64,000 nt of DNA from Protonemura montana. Its lineage: Eukaryota; Arthropoda; Insecta; Plecoptera; Nemouridae. The translations under genes were made by a program, and so were the position numbers. Position 1 is the stretch's first letter; each line of letters opens with the position of its first letter. The stretch lies in contig CANOQG010000001.1 in the NCBI GenBank assembly GCA_947568835.1, positions 620,001 to 684,000 of the forward strand. The letters are read 5' to 3'. The notes beneath the pieces were generated by a model. That model was not told where the DNA came from and did not search any database. It saw only the letters and a list, made by a program, of their open reading frames with translations. Shown here piece after piece: positions 13,270 through 25,919 of this stretch.

Positions 13270-14348
13270 GCTCCCATACGCTCCAGACTTTCTGCCACGC
13301 TAGCCAGTGGCTCCAGACTATCTGCCACGCTAGCCAGAGTCTGCAGACACTCTGCAATGCTAGCCAGACGCTCCAGACACTCTGCCACGCTAGCCAGAGG
13401 CTGAAGACACTCTGCAATGCTAGCCAGGCGCTCCAGACACTCTGCCTCGCTAGCCAGCCGCTCCAGACACTCTGCCTCGCTAGCCAGGCGCTCCAGACAC
13501 TCTGCCACGCTAGCCAGACGCTCCAGACACTCTGATTCGCTACCCAGACGTTCAAGACACTTTGCCTCGCTCCCCAGACGCTCCAGACACTCTGCCTCGT
13601 TAGCCAGGCGCTTTAGAAGCTCTGCCTCGCTAGCCAGGCGCTCCAGACACTCTGCCACGGTAGCCAGAGGCTGAAAACACTCAGCAATGCTAGCCAGACG
13701 CTCCAGACACTCTGCCACGCTAGCTAGACGCTCCAGACACTCTGATTCGCTACTTAGACGCTCCAGACACCTTGCCTCGCTACCCAGACACACCAGACAC
13801 TCTGCCACGCTAGCTAGACGCTCCAGACACTCTGCCTTGCTACTTAGACCCTCCAGACACTCTGCCTCGCTAGCCAGGCGCTCCAGACACTCTGCCTCGC
13901 TACCCAGACGCTCCAGACTATTTGCCACGCTAGCCAGAGGCTCCAGACACTCTGCCACGCTAGCTAGACGCTCCAGACACTCTGCCTCGCTAGCCAGGCA
14001 CTCCAGACACTCTGATTCGCTACCCAGACGTTCCAGACACTTTGCCTCGCTACCCAGACGCTCCAGACTATCTGCAACGCTAGCCAGAGGCTCCAGACAC
14101 TCTGCCACGCTAGCTAGACGCTCCAGACACTCTGCCTTGCTACCCAGAATCTCCAGACACTCTGCCACGCTAGCCAGTGGCTCCAGCCACTCTGCCACGC
14201 TAGCTAGACGCTCCAGGCACTCTGCCTCGCTACTTAGACGCTCCAGACACTCTGCCTCGCTAGCCAGCCGCTCCAGACACTCTACCACGCAAGCTAGACG
14301 CTCCAGGCACTCTGCATCGCTAGCCAGGCGTTCCAGACACTCTGGCTC
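13270..14348 (+). repeat. HOR block 5, 1,079-bp type
   Basis: 36 units including the opening 29-bp marker. Its sister is at 17331-18409, with the same length. It carries the GGTAGCCAGAGGCTGAAAAC and CTCAGCAATGC variants near 13659-13689 that also mark the 1,919-bp type. At about 13800 it switches from a CACACCAGACAC unit straight to GCTAGCTAGACG, the joint of the 4,421-bp duplication. One minus-strand stretch spans nearly all of it (13215-14288, 357 codons). Confidence 0.9.
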
Positions 14349-17330
14349 GCTCCCATACGCTCCAGACTTTCTGCCACGCTAGCCAGTGGCTCCAGACTAT
14401 CTGCCACGCTAGCCATAGGCTGCAGACACTCTGCAATGCTAGCCAGACGCTCCAGACACTCTGCCACGCTAGCCAGAGGCTGAAGACACTCTGCAATGCT
14501 AGCCAGACGCTCCAGACACTCTGCCACGCTAGCTAGACGCTCCAGACACTCTGATTCGCTACTTAGACGCCCCAGACACCTTGCCTCGCTACCCAGACGC
14601 TCCAGACACTCTGCCTCGCTACCTAGACGCTTCAGACTATCTGCCACGCTAATCAGTGGCTCCAGACACTCTGCCACGCTAGCTAGACGCTCCAGGCACT
14701 CTGTCTCGCTACTTAGACGCTCCAGACACTGTGCCTCGCTAGCCAGGCACTCCAGACACTCTGATTCGCTACCCAGACGTTCCAGACACTTTGCCTCGCT
14801 ACCCAGACGCTCCAGACTATCTGCAACGCTAGCCAGTGGCTCCAGCCACTCTGCCACGCTAGCTAGACGCTCCAGGCACTCTGCCTCGCTACTCAGACGC
14901 TCCAGACACTCTGCAATGCTAGCCAGACGCTCCAGACACTCTGCCACGCTAGCTAGACGCTCCAGACACTCTGATTCGCTACTTAGACGCTCCAGACACC
15001 TTGCCTCGCTACCCAGACACGCTAGCTAGACGCTCCAGGCACTCTGCCTCGCTACTTAGACGCTCCAGAAACTCTGCCTCACTAGCCAGGCACTCCAGAC
15101 ACTCTGGCTCGCTACCCAGACGATCCAGACACTCTGCCTCCCTAGCCAGCCGCTCCAGACACTCTGCCATGCTAGCCAGAGATTTCAGACACTCTGCTAC
15201 GCTAGCTAGACGCTCCAGACACTCTGCCACGCTAGCTAGACGCTCCAGACACTCTGCCTTGCTACTTAGACCCTCCAGACACTCTGCCTCGCTAGCCAGG
15301 CGCTCCAGACACTCTGCCTCGCTACCCAGACGCTCCAGACTATTTGCCTCACTAGCCAGGCACTCCAGACACTCTGGCTCGCTACCCAGACGATCCAGAC
15401 ACTCTGCCTCCCTAGCCAGCCGCTCCAGACACTCTGCCATGCTAGCCAGAGATTTCAGACACTCTGCTACGCTAGCCAGACGCTCCAGACACTCTGCCAC
15501 GCTAGCCAGAGGCTGAAGACACTCTGCAATGCTAGCCAGACGCTCCAGACACTCTGCCACGCTAGCTAGACGCTCCAGACACTCTGATTCGCTACTTAGA
15601 CGCTCCAGACACCTTGCCTCGCTACCCAGACGCTCCAGACACTCTGCCTCGCTACCTAGACGCTTCAGACTATCTGCCACGCTAATCAGTGGCTCCAGAC
15701 ACTCTGCCACGCTAGCTAGACGCTCCAGGCACTCTGTCTCGCTACTTAGACGCTCCAGACACTGTGCCTCGCTAGCCAGGCACTCCAGACACTCTGATTC
15801 GCTACTTAGACGCTCCAGACACCTTGCCTCGCTACCCAGACACACCAGACACTCTGCCTCGCTAGCTTAACGCTCCAGACACTCTGCCTTGCTACCCAGA
15901 CCCTCCAGACACTCTGTCTCGCTAGCCATGCGCTCAAGAATTTCTGCCTCGCTACCCAGACGCTCCAGACTATCTGCCACGCTAGCCAGTGGCTCCAGAC
16001 TATCTGCCACGCTAGCCAGAGGCTCCAGACACTCTGCCACGCTTGTTAGACAATCCAGACTTTCTGCCTTGCTAGCCAGGCGCTCCAGACACTCTGCCTC
16101 GCTAGCCAGACGCTCCAGACACTCTGCCTCGTTAGCCAGGCGCTTCAGAAGCTCTGCCTCGCTAGCCAGGCGCTCCAGACACTCTGCCATTCTAGCCAGA
16201 CGCTCCAGACTATCTGCTACGCTAGCCAGAGGCTCCAGACACTCTGCCACGCTAAATAGACGCTCCAGACACTCTGCCTTGCTACCCAGAATCTCCAGAC
16301 ACTTTGCCTCGCTACCCAGACGCTCCAGACTATCTGCAACGCTAGCCAGTGGCTCCAGCCACTCTGCCACGCTAGCTAGACGCTCCAGGCACTCTGCCTC
16401 GCTACTCAGACGCTCCAGACACTCTGCAATGCTAGCCAGACGCTCCAGACACTCTGCCTCGTTAGCCAGGCGCTTCAGAAGCTCTGCCTCGCTAGCCAGG
16501 CGCTCCAGACACTCTGTCATTCTAGCCAGACGCTCCAGACTATCTGCTACGCTAGCCAGAGGCTCCAGACACTCTGCCACGCTAAATCGACGCTCCAAGC
16601 ACTCTGCCTCGCTACTTGGACGCTCCAGAAACTCTGCCTCACTAGCCAGGCACTCCAGACACTCTGGCTCGCTACCCAGACGATCCAGACACTCTGCCTC
16701 CCTAGCCAGCCGCTTTAGACACTCTGCCATGCTAGCCAGAGATTTCAGACACTCTGCTACGCTAGCTAGACGCTCCAGACACTCTGCCACGCTAGCTAGA
16801 CGCTCCAGACACTCTGCCTTGCTACTTAGACCCTCCAGACACTCTGCCTCGCTAGCCAGGCGCTCCAGACACTCTGCCTCGCTACCCAGACGCTCCAGAC
16901 TATTTGCCACGCTAGCCAGAGGCTCCAGACACTCTGCCACGCTAGCTAGACGCTCCAGACACTCTGCCTCGCTAGCCAGGCACTCCAGACACTCTGATTC
17001 GCTACCCAGACGTTCCAGACACTTTGCCTCGCTACCCAGACGCTCCAGACTATCTGCAACGCTAGCCAGAGGCTCCAGACACTCTGCCACGCTAGCTAGA
17101 CGCTCCAGACACTCTGCCTTGCTACCCAGAATCTCCAGACACTCTGCCACGCTAGCCAGTGGCTCCAGCCACTCTGCCACGCTAGCTAGACGCTCCAGGC
17201 ACTCTGCCTCGCTACTTAGACGCTCCAGACACTCTGCCTCGCTAGCCAGCCGCTCCAGACACTCTACCACGCAAGCTAGACGCTCCAGGCACTCTGCATC
17301 GCTAGCCAGGCGTTCCAGACACTCTGGCTC
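14349..17330 (+). repeat. HOR block 6, 3,342-bp type with a 360-bp (12-unit) deletion
   Basis: Same order as the block at 9928 but 2,982 bp long. The deletion lies around 16440, where the series jumps from GCTAGCCAGACG directly to GTTAGCCAGGCGCTTC. The surrounding sequence matches 11446-13209 on both sides, so the corresponding minus-strand stretch (15867-17270) has 467 codons instead of 587, exactly 120 fewer. A 13-bp unit is at 15008-15020. Confidence 0.9.
15008..15020 (+). repeat. 13-bp truncated unit, copy 2
   Basis: Identical to the first copy, 4,421 bp away, in the second 4,421-bp repeat. Confidence 0.93.
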
Positions 17331-18409
17331 GCTCCCATACGCTCCAGACTTTCTGCCACGCTAGCCAGTGGCTCCAGACTATCTGCCACGCTAGCCAGAG
17401 TCTGCAGACACTCTGCAATGCTAGCCAGACGCTCCAGACACTCTGCCACGCTAGCCAGAGGCTGAAGACACTCTGCAATGCTAGCCAGGCGCTCCAGACA
17501 CTCTGCCTCGCTAGCCAGCCGCTCCAGACACTCTGCCTCGCTAGCCAGGCGCTCCAGACACTCTGCCACGCTAGCCAGACGCTCCAGACACTCTGATTCG
17601 CTACCCAGACGTTCAAGACACTTTGCCTCGCTCCCCAGACGCTCCAGACACTCTGCCTCGTTAGCCAGGCGCTTTAGAAGCTCTGCCTCGCTAGCCAGGC
17701 GCTCCAGACACTCTGCCACGGTAGCCAGAGGCTGAAAACACTCAGCAATGCTAGCCAGACGCTCCAGACACTCTGCCACGCTAGCTAGACGCTCCAGACA
17801 CTCTGATTCGCTACTTAGACGCTCCAGACACCTTGCCTCGCTACCCAGACACACCAGACACTCTGCCACGCTAGCTAGACGCTCCAGACACTCTGCCTTG
17901 CTACTTAGACCCTCCAGACACTCTGCCTCGCTAGCCAGGCGCTCCAGACACTCTGCCTCGCTACCCAGACGCTCCAGACTATTTGCCACGCTAGCCAGAG
18001 GCTCCAGACACTCTGCCACGCTAGCTAGACGCTCCAGACACTCTGCCTCGCTAGCCAGGCACTCCAGACACTCTGATTCGCTACCCAGACGTTCCAGACA
18101 CTTTGCCTCGCTACCCAGACGCTCCAGACTATCTGCAACGCTAGCCAGAGGCTCCAGACACTCTGCCACGCTAGCTAGACGCTCCAGACACTCTGCCTTG
18201 CTACCCAGAATCTCCAGACACTCTGCCACGCTAGCCAGTGGCTCCAGCCACTCTGCCACGCTAGCTAGACGCTCCAGGCACTCTGCCTCGCTACTTAGAC
18301 GCTCCAGACACTCTGCCTCGCTAGCCAGCCGCTCCAGACACTCTACCACGCAAGCTAGACGCTCCAGGCACTCTGCATCGCTAGCCAGGCGTTCCAGACA
18401 CTCTGGCTC
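17331..18409 (+). repeat. HOR block 7, 1,079-bp type
   Basis: Sister of 13270-14348 at an offset of 4,061 bp (4,421 minus the 360-bp deletion in the preceding block). The minus-strand stretch 17276-18349 has the same 357-codon translation as its sister, indicating very recent duplication or strong homogenisation. Confidence 0.9.
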
Positions 18410-21400
18410 GCTCCCATACGCTCCAGACTTTCTGCCACGCTAGCCAGTGGCTCCAGACTATCTGCCACGCTAGCCATAGGCTGCAGACACTCTGCAATGC
18501 TAGCCAGACGCTCCAGACACTCTGCCACGCTAGCCAGAGGCTGAAGACACTCTGCAATGCTAGCCAGACGCTCCAGACACTCTGCCACGCTAGCTAGACG
18601 CTCCAGACACTCTGATTCGCTACTTAGACGCCCCAGACACCTTGCCTCGCTACCCAGACGCTCCAGACACTCTGCCTCGCTACCTAGACGCTTCAGACTA
18701 TCTGCCACGCTAATCAGTGGCTCCAGACACTCTGCCACGCTAGCTAGACGCTCCAGGCACTCTGTCTCGCTACTTAGACGCTCCAGACACTGTGCCTCGC
18801 TAGCCAGGCACTCCAGACACTCTGATTCGCTACCCAGACGTTCCAGACACTTTGCCTCGCTACCCAGACGCTCCAGACTATCTGCAACGCTAGCCAGTGG
18901 CTCCAGCCACTCTGCCACGCTAGCTAGACGCTCCAGGCACTCTGCCTCGCTACTCAGACGCTCCAGACACTCTGCAATGCTAGCCAGACGCTCCAGACAC
19001 TCTGCCACGCTAGCTAGACGCTCCAGACACTCTGATTCGCTACTTAGACGCTCCAGACACCTTGCCTCGCTACCCAGACACGCTAGCTAGACGCTCCAGG
19101 CACTCTGCCTCGCTACTTAGACGCTCCAGAAACTCTGCCTCACTAGCCAGGCACTCCAGACACTCTGGCTCGCTACCCAGACGATCCAGACACTCTGCCT
19201 CCCTAGCCAGCCGCTCCAGACACTCTGCCATGCTAGCCAGAGATTTCAGACACTCTGCTACGCTAGCTAGACGCTCCAGACACTCTGCCACGCTAGCTAG
19301 ACGCTCCAGACACTCTGCCTTGCTACTTAGACCCTCCAGACACTCTGCCTCGCTAGCCAGGCGCTCCAGACACTCTGCCTCGCTACCCAGACGCTCCAGA
19401 CTATTTGCCTCACTAGCCAGGCACTCCAGACACTCTGGCTCGCTACCCAGACGATCCAGACACTCTGCCTCCCTAGCCAGCCGCTCCAGACACTCTGCCA
19501 TGCTAGCCAGAGATTTCAGACACTCTGCTACGCTAGCCAGACGCTCCAGACACTCTGCCACGCTAGCCAGAGGCTGAAGACACTCTGCAATGCTAGCCAG
19601 ACGCTCCAGACACTCTGCCACGCTAGCTAGACGCTCCAGACACTCTGATTCGCTACTTAGACGCTCCAGACACCTTGCCTCGCTACCCAGACGCTCCAGA
19701 CACTCTGCCTCGCTACCTAGACGCTTCAGACTATCTGCCACGCTAATCAGTGGCTCCAGACACTCTGCCACGCTAGCTAGACGCTCCAGGCACTCTGTCT
19801 CGCTACTTAGACGCTCCAGACACTGTGCCTCGCTAGCCAGGCACTCCAGACACTCTGATTCGCTACTTAGACGCTCCAGACACCTTGCCTCGCTACCCAG
19901 ACACACCAGACACTCTGCCTCGCTAGCTTAACGCTCCAGACACTCTGCCTTGCTACCCAGACCCTCCAGACACTCTGTCTCGCTAGCCATGCGCTCAAGA
20001 ATTTCTGCCTCGCTACCCAGACGCTCCAGACTATCTGCCACGCTAGCCAGTGGCTCCAGACTATCTGCCACGCTAGCCAGAGGCTCCAGACACTCTGCCA
20101 CGCTTGTTAGACAATCCAGACTTTCTGCCTTGCTAGCCAGGCGCTCCAGACACTCTGCCTCGCTAGCCAGACGCTCCAGACACTCTGCCTCGTTAGCCAG
20201 GCGCTTCAGAAGCTCTGCCTCGCTAGCCAGGCGCTCCAGACACTCTGCCATTCTAGCCAGACGCTCCAGACTATCTGCTACGCTAGCCAGAGGCTCCAGA
20301 CACTCTGCCACGCTAAATAGACGCTCCAGACACTCTGCCTTGCTACCCAGAATCTCCAGACACTTTGCCTCGCTACCCAGACGCTCCAGACTATCTGCAA
20401 CGCTAGCCAGTGGCTCCAGCCACTCTGCCACGCTAGCTAGACGCTCCAGGCACTCTGCCTCGCTACTCAGACGCTCCAGACACTCTGCAATGCTAGCCAG
20501 ACGCTCCAGACACTCTGCCACGCTAGCTAGACGCTCCAGACACTCTGATTCGCTACTTAGACGCTCCAGACACCTTGCCTCGCTACCCAGACACACCAGA
20601 CACTCTGGCTCGCTAGCTAAACGCTCCAGACACTCTGCCTTGCTACCCAGACCCTCCAGACACTCTGTCTCGCTAGCCATGCGCTCAAGAATTTCTGCCT
20701 CGCTACCCAGACGCTCCAGACTATCTGCCACGCTAGCCAGTGGCTCCAGACTATCTGCCACGCTAGCCAGAGGCTCCAGACACTCTGCCACGCTTGTTAG
20801 ACAATCCAGACTTTCTGCCTTGCTAGCCAGGCGCTCCAGACATTCTGCCTCGCTAGCCAGACGCTCCAGACACTCTGCCTCGTTAGCCAGGCGCTTCAGA
20901 AGCTCTGCCTCGCTAGCCAGGCGCTCCAGACACTCTGTCATTCTAGCCAGACGCTCCAGACTATCTGCTACGCTAGCCAGAGGCTCCAGACACTCTGCCA
21001 CGCTAAATCGACGCTCCAAGCACTCTGCCTCGCTACTTGGACGCTCCAGAAACTCTGCCTCACTAGCCAGGCACTCCAGACACTCTGGCTCGCTACCCAG
21101 ACGATCCAGACACTCTGCCTCCCTAGCCAGCCGCTTTAGACACTCTGCCATGCTAGCCAGAGATTTCAGACACTCTGCTACGCTAGCTAGACGCTCCAGA
21201 CACTCTGCCACGCTAGCTAGACGCTCCAGACACTCTGCCTTGCTACTTAGACCCTCCAGACACTCTGCCTCGCTAGCCAGGCGCTCCAGACACTCTGCCT
21301 CGCTACCCAGACGCTCCAGACTATTTGCCACGCTAGCCAGAGGCTCCAGACACTCTGCCACGCTAGCTAGACGCTCCAGACACTCTGCCTCGCTAGCCAG

Positions 21401-21751
21401 GCACTCCAGACACTCTGATTCGCTACCCAGACGTTCCAGACACTTTGCCTCGCTACCCAGACGCTCCAGACTATCTGCAACGCTAGCCAGAGGCTCCAGA
21501 CACTCTGCCACGCTAGCTAGACGCTCCAGACACTCTGCCTTGCTACCCAGAATCTCCAGACACTCTGCCACGCTAGCCAGTGGCTCCAGCCACTCTGCCA
21601 CGCTAGCTAGACGCTCCAGGCACTCTGCCTCGCTACTTAGACGCTCCAGACACTCTGCCTCGCTAGCCAGCCGCTCCAGACACTCTACCACGCAAGCTAG
21701 ACGCTCCAGGCAATCTGCATCGCTAGCCAGGCGTTCCAGACACTCTGGCTC
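18410..21751 (+). repeat. HOR block 8, 3,342-bp type, full length
   Basis: Matches 9928-13269 at an offset of 8,482 bp without the 12-unit deletion seen in the copy between them. It has a 13-bp unit at 19069-19081 and a TAA variant near 19928. Minus-strand stretches are 18355-19008, 19070-19906 and 19928-21691 (587 codons). C to A at 21713 just before the next marker is private to this copy. Confidence 0.9.
19069..19081 (+). repeat. 13-bp truncated unit, copy 3
   Basis: Identical form in the third 4,421-bp repeat. Confidence 0.93.
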
Positions 21752-24000
21752 GCTCCCATACGCTCCAGACTTTCTGCCACGCTAGCCAGTGGCTCCAGAC
21801 TATCTGCCACGCTAGCCAGAGTCTGCAGACACTCTGCAATGCTAGCCAGACGCTCCAGACACTCTGCCACGCTAGCCAGAGGCTGAAGACACTCTGCAAT
21901 GCTAGCCAGGCGCTCCAGACACTCTGCCTCGCTAGCCAGCCGCTCCAGACACTCTGCCTCGCTAGCCAGGCGCTCCAGACACTCTGCCACGCTAGCCAGA
22001 CGCTCCAGACACTCTGATTCGCTACCCAGACGTTCAAGACACTTTGCCTCGCTCCCCAGACGCTCCAGACACTCTGCCTCGTTAGCCAGGCGCTTTAGAA
22101 GCTCTGCCTCGCTAGCCAGGCGCTCCAGACACTCTGCCACGGTAGCCAGAGGCTGAAAACACTCAGCAATGCTAGCCAGACGCTCCAGACACTCTGCCAC
22201 GCTAGCTAGACGCTCCAGACACTCTGATTCGCTACTTAGACGCTCCAGACACCTTGCCTCGCTACCCAGACACACCAGACACTCTGCCTCGCTAGCTAAA
22301 CGCTCCAGACACTCTGCCTCGCAAGCCAGCCGCTCCAGACACTCTGCCACGCTAGCCAGACGCTCCAGACACTCTGATTCGCTACCCAGACGTTCAAGAC
22401 ACTTTGCCTCGCTCCCCAGACGCTCCAGACACTCTGCCTCGTTAGCCAGGCGCTTCAGAAGCTCTGCCTCGCTAGCCAGGCGCTCCAGACACTCTGCCAT
22501 TCTAGCCAGACGCTCCAGACTATCTGCTACGCTAGCCAGAGGCTCCAGACACTCTGCCACGCTAAATAGACGCTCCAGACACTCTGCCTTGCTACCCAGA
22601 ATCTCCAGACACTCTGCCTCGCTAGCCAGGCGCTCCAGACACTCTGCCTCGCTACCCAGACGCTTTAGACTATCTGCCACGCTAGCCAGTGGCTCCAGAC
22701 ACTCTGCCACGCTAGCTAGACGCTCCAGGCACTCTGCCTCGCTACTTAGACGCTCCAGAAACTCTGCCTCACTAGCCAGGCACTCCAGACACTCTGGCTC
22801 GCTACCCAGACGATCCAGACACTCTGCCTCCCTAGCCAGCCGCTCCAGACACTCTGCCATGCTAGCCAGTGATTTCAGACACTCTGCTACGCTAGCTAGA
22901 CGCTCCAGACACTCTGCCACGCTAGCTAGACGCTCCAGACACTCTGCCTTGCTACTTAGACCCTCCAGACACTCTGCCTCGCTAGCCAGGCTTTCCAGAC
23001 ACTCTGCCTCGCTACCCAGACGCTCCAGACTATTTGCCACGCTAGCCAGTGGCTCCAGACTATCTGCCACGCTAGCCAGAGGCTTAAGACACTCTGCAAT
23101 GCTAGCCAGGCGCTCCAGACACTCTGCCTCGCTAGCCAGCCGCTACAGACACTCTGCCATGCTAGCCAGACGCTTCAGACACTCTGGCTAGCTACCCAGA
23201 CTCTCCAGACACTCTGCCTCGCTAGCCAGGCGCTCCAGACACTCTGCCACGCTAGCCAGACGCTCCAGACACTCTGATTCGCTACCCAGACGTTCAAGAC
23301 ACTTTGCCTCGCTCCCCAGACGCTCCAGACACTCTGCCTCGTTAGCCAGGCGCTTCAGAAGCTCTGCCTCGCTAGCCAGGCGCTCCAGACACTCTGCCAT
23401 TCTAGCCAGACGCTCCAGACTATCTGCTACGCTAGCCAGAGGCTCCAGACACTCTGCCACGCTAAATAGACGCTCCAGACACTCTGCCTTGCTACTTAGA
23501 CCCTCCAGACACTCTGCCTCGCTAGCCAGGCGCTCCAGACACTCTGCCTCGCTACCCAGACGCTCCAGACTATTTGCCACGCTAGCCAGAGGCTCCAGAC
23601 ACTCTGCCACGCTAGCTAGACGCTTCAGACACTCTGCCTCGCTAGCCAGGCACTCCAGACACTCTGATTCGCTACCCAGACGTTCCATACACTTTGCCTC
23701 GCTACCCAGACGCTCCAGACTATCTGCAACGCTAGCCAGAGGCTCCAGACACTCTGCCACGCTAGCTAGACGCTCCAGACACTCTGCCTTGCTACCCAGA
23801 ATCTCCAGACACTCTGCCACGCTAGCCAGTGGCTCCAGCCACTCTGCCACGCTAGCTAGACGCTCCAGGCACTCTGCCTCGCTACTTAGACGCTCCAGAC
23901 ACTCTGCCTCGCTAGCCAGCCGCTCCAGACACTCTACCACGCAAGCTAGACGCTCCAGGCACTCTGCATCGCTAGCCAGGCGTTCCAGACACTCTGGCTC
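21752..24000 (+). repeat. HOR block 9, 2,459-bp type lacking 7 units
   Basis: 2,249 bp, 210 bp shorter than the full block at 37620. The first ~530 bp continue the third copy of the 4,421-bp repeat; the series then changes at about 22285 to GCTAGCTAAACG. Minus-strand stretches are 21697-23070 (457 codons) and 23188-23940 (250 codons), separated by the GGCTTAAG and GGCTAGCTACC nonsense variants. Confidence 0.88.
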
Positions 24001-25859
24001 GCTCCCATACGCTCCAGACTTTCTGCCACGCTAGCCAGTGGCTCCAGACTATCTGCCACGCTAGCCAGAGTCTGCAGACACTCTGCAATGCTAGCCAGAC
24101 GCTCCAGACACTCTGCCACGCTAGCCAGAGGCTGAAGACACTCTGCAATGCTAGCCAGGCGCTCCAGACACTCTGCCTCGCTAGCCAGCCGCTCCAGACA
24201 CTCTGCCTCGCTAGCCAGGCGCTCCAGACACTCTGCCACGCTAGCCAGACGCTCCAGACACTCTGATTCGCTACCCAGACGTTCAAGACACTTTGCCTCG
24301 CTCCCCAGACGCTCCAGACACTCTGCCTCGTTAGCCAGGCGCTTTAGAAGCTCTGCCTCGCTAGCCAGGCGCTCCAGACACTCTGCCACGGTAGCCAGAG
24401 GCTGAAAACACTCAGCAATGCTAGCCAGACGCTCCAGACACTCTGCCACGCTAGCTAGACGCTCCAGACACTCTGATTCGCTACTTAGACGCTCCAGACA
24501 CCTTGCCTCGCTACCCAGACACACCAGACACTCTGCCTCGCTAGCTAAACGCTCCAGACACTCTGCCTTGCTACCCAGACCCTCCAGACACTCTGTCTCG
24601 CTAGCCATGCGCTCCAGAATTTCTGCCGTGCTACCCAGACGCTCCAGACTATCTGCCACGCTAGCCAGTGGCTCCAGACTATCTGCCACGCTAGCCAGAG
24701 GCTCCAGACACTCTGCCACGCTTGTTAGACAATCCAGACTTTCTGCCTCGCTAGCCAGGCGCTCCAGACACTCTGCCTCGCAAGCCAGCCGCTCCAGACA
24801 CTCTGCCACGCTAGCCAGACGCTCCAGACACTCTGATTCGCTACCCAGACGTTCAAGACACTTTGCCTCGCTCCCCAGACGCTCCAGACACTCTGCCTCG
24901 TTAGCCAGGCGCTTCAGAAGCTCTGCCTCGCTAGCCAGGCGCTCCAGACACTCTGCCATTCTAGCCAGACGCTCCAGACTATCTGCTACGCTAGCCAGAG
25001 GCTCCAGACACTCTGCCACGCTAAATAGACGCTCCAGACACTCTGCCTTGCTACCCAGAATCTCCAGACACTCTGCCTCGCTAGCCAGGCGCTCCAGACA
25101 CTCTGCCTCGCTACCCAGACGCTTTAGACTATCTGCCACGCTAGCCAGTGGCTCCAGACACTCTGCCACGCTAGCTAGACGCTCCAGGCACTCTGCCTCG
25201 CTACTTAGACGCTCCAGAAACTCTGCCTCACTAGCCAGGCACTCCAGACACTCTGGCTCGCTACCCAGACGATCCAGACACTCTGCCTCCCTAGCCAGCC
25301 GCTCCAGACACTCTGCCATGCTAGCCAGTGATTTCAGACACTCTGCTACGCTAGCTAGACGCTCCAGACACTCTGCCACGCTAGCTAGACGCTCCAGACA
25401 CTCTGCCTTGCTACTTAGACCCTCCAGACACTCTGCCTCGCTAGCCAGGCGCTCCAGACACTCTGCCTCGCTACCCAGACGCTCCAGACTATTTGCCACG
25501 CTAGCCAGAGGCTCCAGACACTCTGCCACGCTAGCTAGACGCTCCAGACACTCTGCCTCGCTAGCCAGGCACTCCAGACACTCTGATTCGCTACCCAGAC
25601 GTTCCAGACACTTTGCCTCGCTACCCAGACGCTCCAGACTATCTGCAACGCTAGCCAGAGGCTCCAGACACTCTGCCACGCTAGCTAGACGCTCCAGACA
25701 CTCTGCCTTGCTACCCAGAATCTCCAGACACTCTGCCACGCTAGCCAGTGGCTCCAGCCACTCTGCCACGCTAGCTAGACGCTCCAGGCACTCTGCCTCG
25801 CTACTTAGACGCTCCAGACACTCTGCCTCGCTAGCCAGCCGCTCCAGACACTCTACCAC
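23946..25859 (-). other. Longest open stretch of the 10-residue-period frame (637 codons); not called as a gene
   Basis: The frame reads V-A-E-C-L-E-R-L-A-S with a 10-residue period; Leu at repeat positions 5 and 8 hardly varies, while position 7 (R, P, S, I, G, C) and position 9 (A, G, S, F) do. It begins at a GTG just inside a unit containing CTACCACGCAAG and ends after a marker unit shifts the frame into a W-rich reading that stops within about 16 codons. The first base of each plus-strand triplet (minus third codon position) often varies silently, but the other positions vary too. There is no signal peptide, no recognisable domain and no upstream non-repeat sequence that could hold a promoter. 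A 30-bp unit without stops gives such frames automatically, so translation is improbable. Confidence 0.12.
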
Positions 25860-25919
25860 GCAAGCTAGACGCTCCAGGCACTCTGCATCGCTAGCCAGGC
25901 GTTCCAGACACTCTGGCTC
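24001..25919 (+). repeat. HOR block 10, 1,919-bp type
   Basis: Full-length member of the type also seen, shortened, at 40079, 41938, 52135 and 53994. Its minus-strand frame stays open for 637 codons (23946-25859), the longest in the window. It contains the GCCGTGCTACCC variant near 24626 and the GCAAGCCAGCC unit near 24780. Most of it is repeated again at an offset of 1,919 bp, up to about 27360. Confidence 0.9.

Larger units (their letters stand above)
9390..13810 (+). repeat. 4,421-bp tandem repeat, copy 1
   Basis: Sequence from about 9390 recurs from about 13811 (for example CTTAGACCCTCC at 9422 and 13843). The left limit is set by the change from GCTAGCTAGACG to the CACACCAGAC unit in the next copy and is accurate to about one unit. 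It contains two markers and one 13-bp unit. Confidence 0.82.
13811..17871 (+). repeat. 4,421-bp tandem repeat, copy 2 (4,061 bp after a 12-unit loss)
   Basis: Follows copy 1 without a gap. Everything matches at an offset of 4,421 until about 16440 and at 4,061 after it. Confidence 0.82.
17872..22285 (+). repeat. 4,421-bp tandem repeat, copy 3
   Basis: Third copy without the 12-unit loss. It ends where the CACACCAGACACTCTGCC unit is followed by TCGCTAGCTAAACG instead of ACGCTAGCTAGACG, near 22285. Confidence 0.82.

Noticed and set aside
11468..13303. Plus-strand Arg/Ser/His-rich frame (L-A-R-R-S-R-H-S-A-T) as an RS-type nuclear protein
   Set aside because: It is the antisense of the minus frame with shared third positions, ends at TGA or TAA unit variants, and has no domain besides the repeat.
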